Source of the DNA: Agelas oroides
Taxonomy: Eukaryota; Porifera; Demospongiae; Agelasida; Agelasidae
Length of the DNA: 64,000 nt
Direction: 5' to 3'
NCBI GenBank assembly: GCA_949130485.1
Contig: OX422189.1
Coordinates: 684,220 to 748,219 of the forward strand
Under the pieces are notes generated by a model. It did not search any database. It was not told the origin of the DNA and saw only the letters and a program-made list of their open reading frames with translations. Both the position numbers and the translations under genes were made by a program. The stretch's first letter is position 1, and every line of letters starts with the position of its first letter. This document shows, one piece after another, positions 55,367 through 64,000 of this stretch.

Positions 55367-58300
55367 ATGGCTAGTGGTTGTACGAAACTACCCTATCGCT
55401 ACCTAGGAAACAGCGGGCTGAAAGTGTCTGCGCTCTGCTTGGGCGCCATGACATTTGGTCAGAGAGAGGTATGGAATGAACCAACTGTGCGCAGCAAGTT
55501 GGATGTCGGGTGTAAATTAGTGGGTGTGGTCATCATGCCGCTATCATATATCAGGGGGGGAGATAGTCGCGTACGTCACTTGGAAGACCATTTGACACCA
55601 GGATCAAGATTTATGATCGTGGGGAAAATGGTGCTTGATCACTTACTGTTTCAGCTCTGGTTTACAGTGATCCAAAGGGAAAATGGTAGCCACACCACCT
55701 TACCTAGCTTGTTAATTTGTAGCTAGCCTGACTTAGCCAAACAGGTTTTTTCTTGCGTTGCTCCTTCCCTGTGAGAGATCCGCACTGAGGTTGGTTGTGA
55801 GACTAGTTGATTTGTTGATCTTTTCGATCCTGTGATTGGCTCCTGAAAGTGTGTTGACCAATAAACTCACAAAATGCTTCTTTAGGTGCAGGCAATGCGC
55901 GAGTTGGCTACTCCTTGAATGAATTTGCTTCAGTCCCCCTTACCATCACTTGTCTCCATCCACTTCCTAGGGATCACGACCAGGCCAGAGTGACGAAGCA
56001 ATGTCCCACGTTCTCCTAGATCGGTTTGTGGAGGCGGGTGGAAACTTCATTGACACAGCTGACATCTACCAGTTTGGCATGAGTGAGACCATCATTGGCA
56101 AGTGGCTGGTGAGGCGGCCAGAGCTGCGGTCAAAACTCATCATTGCCACAAAGGTGTGGGGACCGATGGACAAGGATGATGCAAATGCAAGAGGACTCTC
56201 CAGACACCATATCATGCAAGCTGTGGAGCAGAGCTTGAGGAGGCTACACACAGACTACATTGATCTCTACCAGGTGAGGAGCACACACAGTCCTTCCTCC
56301 TTCCTAGGAGCTGACCCCTTGTTCCCGAGTCACTGAGTAAGCTATTTCTTATAGAACACCCCAGAGAATGAGGTTATGGAACACAGTCCCATTCCCAGGC
56401 AGGTATTAGTCTCATTCCCAGGCAGGAATTAGTCTCATTCCCAGGCCACCAGTTTAGTCTAGTGTGCTCATTGCAATGGTACAAGGAGAGACAAACAGAG
56501 AGAGCCGGCAGTCGTTGGAAATCGAACCCAGGGACTCTGACTTGAGCTGCCAGTGCAAAACATTCACCTTAAATTCAATTCTTGCCTGTATGCTGTGAAA
56601 GAGAGTACTCCGAACCACATCCCTAGCAACAGCTCTAGCAACAGTCCTAGCAACAGCCTATATACCATGGTTGGTAGGTGTGTAGATAGCTATCACGGAA
56701 ATGCTCCATACTTCATCCTCCTGATAGTGTCTTATCTCCTCTGGACTAGAATTGATCAGTGGTAAACTTCCTGTTTATAGAGCCAAACATTTCTGAGCTT
56801 ATTTCCCTGTGTTAGTACCATTGCCTTACACACAGCCTTTGTTACTGGCAGTCTTCAAGTAGAACCAGGTAGAGTGGGGTAGAGGCAGACAAAGTCAAGT
56901 AGAACCAGGTAGAGCCATGGTAGAGTGGGGTAGAGGCAGACAAAGTCAAGTAGAACCAGGTAGAGCCATGGTAGAGTGGGGTAGAGGCAGACAAAGTCAA
57001 GTAGAACCATGGTAGAGTGGGGAAGAGGCAGACAAAGTCAAGTAGAACCAGGTAGAGCCATGGTAGAGTGGGGTAGAGTCAGACAAAGTCAAGTAGAACC
57101 AGGTAGAGCCATGGTAGAGTGGGGTAGAGGCAGACAAAGTCAAGTAGAACCAGGTAGAGCCATGGTAGAGTGGGGAAGAGGCAGACAAAGTCAAGTAGAA
57201 CCAGGTAGAGCCATGGTAGAGTGGGGTAGAGGCAGGTAAAGTCAAGTAGAACCAAGTAGAGCCATGGTAGAGTGGGGAAGAGGCAGACAAAGTCAAGTAG
57301 AACCAGGTAGAGCCATGGTAGAGTGGGGTAGAGGCAGACAAAGTCAAGTAGAGCCATGGTAGAGTGGGGTAGAGGCAGACAAAGTCAAGTAGAACCAGGT
57401 AGAGCCATGGTAGAGTGGGGTAGAGGCAGACAAAGTCAAGTAGAGCCATGGTAGAGTGGGGAAGAGGCAGACAAAGTCAAGTAGAACCAGGTAGAGCCAT
57501 GGTAGAGTGGGGAAGAGGCAGACAAAGTCAAGTAGAGCCATGGTAGAGTGGGGTAGAGGCAGACAAAGTCAAGTAGAACCAGGTAGAGCCATGGTAGAGT
57601 GGGGTAGAGGCAGACAAAGTCAAGTAGAGCCATGGTAGAGTGGGGAAGAGGCAGACAAAGTCAAGTAGAACCAGGTAGAGCCATGGTAGAGTGGGGTAGA
57701 GTCAGACAAAGTCAAGTAGAACCAGGTAGAGCCATGGTAGAGTGGGGTAGAGGCAGACAAAGTCAAGTAGAACCAGGTAGAGCCATGGTAGAGTGGGGAA
57801 GAGGCAGACAAAGTCAAGTAGAACCAGGTAGAGCCATGGTAGAGTGGGGTAGAGGCAGGTAAAGTCAAGTAGAACCAAGTAGAGCCATGGTAGAGTGGGG
57901 AAGAGGCAGACAAAGTCAAGTAGAACCAGGTAGAGCCATGGTAGAGTGGGGAAGAGGCAGGTAAAGTCAAGTAGAACCAGGTAGAGCCATGGTAGAGTGG
58001 GGTAGAGGCAGACAAAGTCAAGTAGAACCAGGTAGAGCCATGGTAGAGTGGGGAAGAGGCAGGTAAAGTCAAGTAGAACCAGGTAGAGCCATGGTAGAGT
58101 GGGGTAGAGGCAGGTAAAGTCAAGTAGAACCAGGTAGAGCCATGGTAGAGTGGGGTAGAGGCAGACAAAGTCAAGTAGAACCAGGTAGAGCCATGGTAGA
58201 GTGGGGTAGAGGCAGACAAAGTCAAGTAGAACCAGGTAGAGCCAGGTAGAGTGGGGAAGAGGCAGGTAAAGTCAAGTAGAACCAAGTAGAGCCATGGTAG

Positions 58301-61300
58301 AGTGGGGTAGAGGCAGACAAAGTCAAGTAGAACCAGGTAGAGCCATGGTAGAGTGGGGTAGAGGCAGACAAAGTCAAGTAGAACCAGGTAGAGCCATGGT
58401 AGAGTGGGGTAGAGGCAGACAAAGTCAAGTAGAACCAAGTAGAGCCATGGTAGAGTGGGGAAGAGGCAGACAAAGTCAAGTAGAACCAGGTAGAGCCATG
58501 GTAGAGTGGGGTAGAGGCAGACAAAGTCAAGTAGAACCAGGTAGAGCCATGGTAGAGTGGGGAAGAGGCAGACAAAGTCAAGTAGAACCAGGTAGAGCCA
58601 TGGTAGAGTGGGGTAGAGGCAGACAAAGTCAAGTAGAACCAAGTAGAGCCATGGTAGAGTGGGGAAGAGGCAGACAAAGTCAAGTAGAACCAGGTAGAGC
58701 CATGGTAGAGTGGGGTAGAGTCACTGTACTTTATGCATAAAAATCCTATGGTGAGAATCTTCAAGTGGGAGCGGGTTTCCATCCAACACCAGTTCATTAA
58801 CACTATACTACAAGTTCACTAAGCCTTTACACACAGCTTTCTCACGTCTAAAGCTAGCCACATACCCAGGTCTTTACAGACATACCTTGTAGTGTTAAGC
58901 AGGAGAAGGGCTGGTCATACCTGGATGATAGGTGAAAGTCTGGAGGTGTGGTACAATTCTAGATTGGGAAATGTTTGTGTTAAAAAATTATATTTTGTTG
59001 CTCGACAGTTCTGCAATGTAGCCCAGGTACACACGTTGATTTCTTGCATGTTTAATTTTCATTGTTCATTGCATTGATGAAACTTTCCCGTTATACGAAT
59101 GATTTGAACAAATACAACAACAATATCCAGGCGAACATGTGCACATGACTAGTTTTACTATCTCGCTCTAAAGTACTACAGGGAACAATGGGTGGAATGC
59201 TAACTTGGACAAAAGCTGGGGTGGAGGGCTGGACACAAAGCTAACTTTAGCACTGACAAAAGCTGGGATGAATACTCCACCTAAAGCGATTAGGAGTGTG
59301 CAAGTGGGGTACAATGTCTGCTTCTGTCTCAAGGTTCAGACAGGTGTCACACTAGCCAGTCACATCACTGGCCTGTTGCCTAGGCAACTCCCCCAGTGGA
59401 GGTGAATGTCAGCCAGCACTTGGAGAGACAATTAGACTCAATCTGGACCTAGACTACATCATACTTAGTTGCTGGCTGTGAAGCATCATGGTCGGTAGGC
59501 TTGGCTTGTACATACAACTTTAAACTCTGGGAAGTCTGTAGTTCCTAACCAGTCCTTCATTATGTGGTCCTTCCTTCTCTCCTCTCCTCTCTCCTCCCTC
59601 TCTCTTTCCTTCTCTTCTCTCCTCTCTCCTTCCTTCTCTCTTTCCTTCTCTCTCCTTTCCTCTCTCCTCTCCTCTCCTCTCCTCTCCTCTCTTCCTTCCT
59701 TCTCTTCTCTCCTTCCTTCTCTCTTTCCTTCTCTCTTTCCTTCTCTCCTCTCCTCTTTTCTCTCCTTCTCTCTTTCCTTCTCTCCTCCCCTTTCCTTCCT
59801 TCTCTCCTTCCCTCTCTCTCCCTTTCCTCTCTCCTCCTAGACACACTGCTGGGATGATGGTACTCCATTGGAAGAGACACTCAGGGCACTCAACGACCTT
59901 GTGCAGAGTGGTAAGGTCCACTACGTGGGGGTCAGTAACGTGGTTGGTTGGCAGTTTCAACGAATTGTGGACATGGGCAGGGAGCTGGGGCTGACCCGCA
60001 TCGTTAGCAACCAGGTGGGTGAAGCCAAGTGGTCATGTGACTCCACTTAGCAACATGATTATGTAATGATATATGGTATTGTTTTTGTTGCCAGATTGAC
60101 TGTATAACTTAGCAGAGATGAGTACAAATCCCCAGAGATTGAGGACAAAGCTTATCCTCACACACAGCATCCATTGCTTGTGCAACAAAATGCTGTGTGA
60201 GACTGGACCCTGGGGATAGGGGTGTGCAGATTATGCCGGCATTAAAATAAGCATAATAGGTATACAGAAGCATCGAGCATAATAGGCAGACTCTCTGAGG
60301 AAATTACACTTTACTGGAAGTTTTGTGGAAAGTTGGTCATGTAGTGATTCTGTACCGGTGACGACTAGCCCCGTTAACACGGTTGAACAGCAGGCAACAG
60401 CTCACAGGTCTTCACTTCTTCTCCAACGACCTTACTAAGCAAACATCGAGCCCCCGCACAGTTGGAATTAATGTGAAAGTGGAAGATTAGGGTAAATGCA
60501 CCGCCACACACTGGTGCTAGAAAAAAGCAGTCAACTTGTTCAACCGACCCGAAGGGTGAGTGTGGCGCAGAGAGCTAAGGAGTTTGCAGGTGTTTGAGCA
60601 TAATAGGGGCATTTGTAGATTTTTGGAGCAGTGTAGCATAGCATAATAGGTAGATTTTTGAGCACAATCGGCCTACCTACATGAGGAAGAAGGCTATAAG
60701 TTTACTTTGTATCCTTTTCATCTAACATGTTTATGGCACCATAATTGCTAGCCAGCACAAACATGGGGTCAGGAAGTTGTAAAGTCTGTGGTTGGTTCCC
60801 TGTGTAGTGGAAGCCCAGTTGTGTGTTGCCAAGGATACCTGCTGGATATCTGATTTCTGTGGGACACTGCTGAATGGCTGCTACTTGTCAGGCACAACAG
60901 CCAGGGCCATAACCATTTCAACCTCCAGATTTAGACCATTTGCCATAGCAACAGGTTATTCTTATTGAGCCAAGTGTATTCCGGAGCTTTGTTAGTCACA
61001 AGTGCAGGGATATATAATGGCTGCAGACTTGCTTGGAGCTTAGGTACAGGCGGGCAAGGGTACAAGGCAACCTACAGGCAACCCCAGTATAATTTCTCAT
61101 TTAACCTCTGTAGCCTCACTACAATTTCTAACTTAACTCCCTTTAACATCAGTAAAATTTCACGTTTAACCTCCATGCAGTATGAATATAATTTCTCATT
61201 TAATTTAACTCTCTGCAGTCCTATACAATTTCTCATTTAACTCCCTGCTGCCCAATACAGTTTCTAATTTAACTCCCTGCTGCCCATACAATTTCTAATT

Positions 61301-61819
61301 TAACTCTCTGCAGCCCAATACAATTTCTAATTTAACTTTCTGCAGCCCAATACAATTTCTCATTTAACTCCGTAGCCCAATACAATTTCTTGTTTGACTT
61401 CTTGCAGGCCCAGTACAGTCTTCTTTGCCGCTCCACAGAATGGGAGTTACTGGAGGTGTGCAAGAGAGAGGGCATCGCCATGTTACCATGGAGCCCACTG
61501 AAAGGGTAACACAGAGAATAGTACTTGTTATTTTAGAAGGGAAAACTAAAACTGTTACTGTATGTTCACGTAGCTGAGTTTGTACATGCACATAAGTGCA
61601 AACATACACACACTCATGTACACACATTCAGGGGTCTCCTGACGGGAAAGTTCCACAGAGGACAGCCACCACCAGACCCCAGTTCCTCTCGGGTGGCATG
61701 GGTTGAGGCGGACAAACAGTCTCGGACCAACCAATCCCACCCCAACCTCTCAGAGTATGCTGATAGTGAACAGTTTTGGGAGCTTCTGGATGTCATGAGG
61801 CAAATTGCACACTCACATG
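55367..61819 (+). CDS. Aldo-keto reductase, 3' end off window
   Basis: Five exons visible: 55367-55468, 55971-56273, 59841-60014, 61408-61505, 61632-61819; 288 codons ending in phase 1 at GTGAGA, so at least one further exon lies beyond the window. N-terminal [20 protein letters not shown] and the catalytic tetrad D62 (FIDTAD), Y67, K95 (ATKVWG) and H137 (QTHCWDD) are all present. NADP-binding features [17 protein letters not shown] and [15 protein letters not shown] follow. These fit the TIM-barrel AKR superfamily, closest in feel to the YajO/AKR11-12-type enzymes rather than aldose reductases. Cytosolic NADPH-dependent carbonyl reduction is the likely reaction; substrate unknown. The start is the ATG that gives the canonical N-terminus. 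Confidence 0.88.
56480..56560 (-). other. Partial tRNA-like SINE head
   Basis: On the minus strand GCACTGGCAGCTCAAGTCAG followed by CCCTGGGTTCGATTTCC gives an anticodon-like arm and a B box. The A-box half is not recognisable. Confidence 0.45.
56857..58721. repeat. 51-bp minisatellite, about 37 units, with higher-order structure
   Basis: Unit: AACCAGGTAGAGCCATGG, TAGAGTGGGGTAGAGGC, AGACAAAGTCAAGTAG. Variants (GGGGAAG, GAGTCAG, GGTAAAG, ACCAAGT, and a short unit lacking the ACCAGGT part) recur in the same order about 623 bp apart (57010-57290 and 57633-57913). 51 is a multiple of three and the unit has no stop in some frames on both strands, so it produces frames up to 340 codons. It fills AKR intron 2. 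Confidence 0.93.
59562..59838. repeat. Pyrimidine-rich tract before AKR exon 3
   Basis: (CTTCCTTCTCT)n-like low complexity reaching the exon 3 acceptor. Confidence 0.85.
60015..61080. other. AKR intron 3, nothing recognised
   Basis: Repeated GCATAATAGG-type words (60240-60670) suggest a decayed dispersed repeat. No exon. Confidence 0.4.
61088..61395. repeat. About 35-bp tandem repeat before AKR exon 4
   Basis: Eight or more variants of TACAATTTCTCATTTAACTC with CCTGCAGCCCAA. Confidence 0.85.
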
Positions 61820-62870
61820 GTGAGAGAGGGTGTGTTGGTAGTGGGTTGCCAACCCCGCCTCCATCTCTGGCTCTTAATACTTGCAGCCTCCTCCCCCCTC
61901 CCACTTTCCAAGCCTGGTATCCTTTCTCACAAGAGCAGGATGTAATCAGCCAGCAGCATAATTTTTCAGAATGCAGACATAATTGTATTGATCAACCAAT
62001 TACACACTTAATGCTTCCCGTGTATGACGGTTGCCCCCCACTACCTAGATACGTGGTAAGTTGCCTGGTAACTCCCCCATTCTGAGCCTTAGTGCATCCA
62101 TGCACAATTGGTCTACCATTCTCTCTATCTTGACATCAACTCATGTGAGAAAAGATACCAGGCTCTCCCCCACTTCACCATAGTGTAAGCAACGGAAAGC
62201 TGGGTGGGGGCTGGGGTTGACTGTACAGTCACTGTTGCCATGGTAGCACCACTTTCCCATGCTTGTTGACAAGTTTTCATTCACAGTGTAGGTGCACTAT
62301 GACACTAACCACTATCCATGATTGGATGACCACACTTCCTATGTATGGCCTGTACTACGGGGGTTTCTACAGGTAGTATCTTGAGGTGTAGTAATTATTG
62401 ACTGCACTGAAGCTTAATAAAAAACATGATCATTTTGAAACATGTTTTGATTCTGGTGTCATGTGGTCGAGTAACAAGGTTTATTGAACTACTTTCAATA
62501 TGTGACAAATTGTTAGGGTATTCACTGCACACAAAATAATTTTGTGTCTGATAAACTAAACTTGATACTCTTCTTATTTCACATATCATGTATTCTTCCT
62601 GGAAATGTCGCACACTGGGTGGAATATGCCAGCATAATTTTGTAAACACCAGGTAATAGAAGCATTGACCGTAAAATATAATAAGTGGAATTTGAGAATA
62701 ACTATCAACGTCACTGGGTCAAGAGTCCATGTGCATGTGGCACTGTGTTAATAAACATGGCTGAGGTAACACACGAGTGTAGCTCTGGCTGCTCTGCTTC
62801 AGTGAGGAGCAGTTATCATCGCTGCAAGAGACTGTGGAGGCCTCATAAATAATGCAGCTTTCTTGTGATT
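61820..62870. other. AKR intron 5 with a MITE relic
   Basis: 61905-62215 resembles a decayed 30976-type MITE: AAGCCTGGTATCCTTTCTCA at one side, TGAGAAAAGATACCAGGCTC at the other. No further AKR exon could be found in the window. Confidence 0.45.
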
Positions 62871-62877
62871 GTTTGGT

Positions 62878-62936
62878 TGTCGTAGCTCAGTGGCAGAGCA
62901 CTGGGCCAGGGTGTCCTGGGTTAAATTCTGGGCAAT
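62878..62936 (+). other. Degenerate tRNA-like SINE head
   Basis: TCGTAGCTCAGTGGCAGAGCA resembles a tRNA D-arm with A box. The B-box region GGGTTAAATTCTG is mutated. Confidence 0.45.
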
Positions 62937-63239
62937 TACCAACTTTTTCACTTTCCTCTATTTTCCCCCTCAAAACATCTAAATTTCTTTATTTCCAACA
63001 TGAGATAAGATTTTCTAAGCATTTTCTGAAAATTAAAGCAACTCACCCTGAATTTAACAGGAGCGTACTACATGGCTCTAGCTGTCAATCTTCAACTCAA
63101 TCGCAGGCGCTGTCTCGTGCCAAGCAAACTGTTGTTGTTTAGCATTGTTTTAGCAAAAACATCCTTGGGAATAACATTTGGGAACAGTAGTAGGAATATA
63201 TTGTAAAAAGGAATAAAGTTTGGGCATATCTAGCCCAGG

Positions 63240-63418
63240 GTTAGTGTAGGGCTTCTCTGCCTCCAGTTTTTGAGTGCTTTCAATACACAAAAATGGAGGG
63301 AGAAGACTTGGTATATGATCTGCAGCATGTATGTCACAGGTTCTAGACAGAGGAGCTTATTCACGTCTATGTTTCAGCTACAGCTGGAGGGGTGGAAGGC
63401 CTGGGAACAAGGCTTGGC
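63240..63418. mobile_element. Decayed Mutator-like MITE
   Basis: CTCCAGTTTTTGAGTGCTTT and GGAAGGCCTGGGAACAAGGC retain both arms of the 27446 subfamily, with a shortened centre. Confidence 0.5.
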
Positions 63419-63696
63419 ATAATATTAATAAGTATATCTGGTGTCATATACCAAGTATCATATAGACACGGATATGCCACAGGCAGTATAATGACATAAG
63501 GGCTGTAGCACTTAATGACCTGTGATAAATCAATGCAGCATGTACGGAAATTTGATACAAAACATCTGTGTAATCCTATTATGCCAACACATCTTGCACA
63601 GAGATGTGATACGAAATGCGTATTGGGTGACTCTTAGGCCTGTTTTGTATGCGGAGATGTGATACAAAATGCGTATTGGGTGACTCTGTATAGTAC

Positions 63697-63952
63697 CAGA
63701 GGAGGTTGGAAGCTAGTAATTAGTGATATGCGCGAGGTAGCAATTAGTACTACACGAATTATGTAATCATACTGACTGCCATAGAGGCCCACAGTGAAAG
63801 GTAAAATCGATTTACACAAACAGCTTTCATTTGTTTGGGATGAAACTCACTCAGTTGATACTGCCAGGTGAGCTCTAGATTGACCACTATAGCTCTTCCT
63901 TATATGCGAAACCCACACACATTACTAATTACCAGCTTCCTACCTCCTCTGG
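63697..63952. mobile_element. hAT-like MITE
   Basis: CAGAGGAGGTTGGAAGC at the left and CTTCCTACCTCCTCTG at the right are flanked by the exact 8-bp repeat TATAGTAC (63689-63696 and 63953-63960). Same family as 17872-18323, shorter centre. Confidence 0.8.
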
Positions 63953-64000
63953 TATAGTACTGCAAAGACAAATGGGATTGTGACGTGCCAACGTGTCAAG

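Noticed and set aside
57620-58642. A 340-codon open frame on the minus strand
   Set aside because: It is a translation of the 51-bp minisatellite inside an AKR intron; length comes from a stop-free unit, not from selection.
59520-59960. Lys/Arg/Glu-rich 146-codon frame on the minus strand
   Set aside because: Antisense of the pyrimidine tract and AKR exon 3.

Overview
The window is eukaryotic and animal. It holds multi-exon genes with GT-AG introns, a Pol II type U2 snRNA gene, and a metazoan set of cell-biology and transcription genes. No sequence marker fixes the species. Gene content, very short promoters beside repeat-filled introns, and abundant small DNA-transposon derivatives with TAGCCTCGTTCCCAGGC-type ends make a non-bilaterian animal, most likely a demosponge, my best guess (inference).

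Layout. (1) 1-16997, minus: a TMTC-family O-mannosyltransferase gene, eight exons visible, its 3' end off the left edge. (2) 17198-21815, plus: MPDU1, five exons, head-to-head with TMTC across 200 bp; its third intron carries a hAT-like MITE and two broken R2/NeSL-like retrotransposon copies. (3) 22400-22586, minus: a U2 snRNA gene with TATA box and 3' box but an altered branch-point recognition segment. (4) 25014-38709, minus: SAP130, fifteen exons, complete (910 codons). (5) 39348-55276, plus: MED4, nine exons, complete (251 codons), head-to-head with SAP130 over 638 bp. (6) 55367-61819 and beyond, plus: an aldo-keto reductase beginning only 90 bp after the MED4 stop; five exons visible, 3' end off the right edge. 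All exon joins were made by hand from splice signals, and reading phase closes exactly in every gene.

How the genes fit together. TMTC proteins and MPDU1 both act at the ER membrane in dolichol-phosphate-mannose use, so the first divergent pair links an enzyme to a factor for its sugar donor. SAP130 (Sin3-HDAC corepressor) and MED4 (Mediator) are both Pol II regulators and share the second divergent promoter, which has a perfect NRF1-type site.

Most remaining DNA is repeat. Three related TIR families leave 9-bp target duplications (Mutator-like); at least seven copies have exact duplications, including a nested insertion and a 38-bp minimal copy. There are also hAT-like and TA-flanked MITEs, foldback hairpins, tRNA-like SINE heads, and many minisatellites, the largest a 1.9-kb, 51-bp-period array in an aldo-keto reductase intron. 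Several minisatellites grew from MITE ends, and some splice sites lie inside microsatellites.
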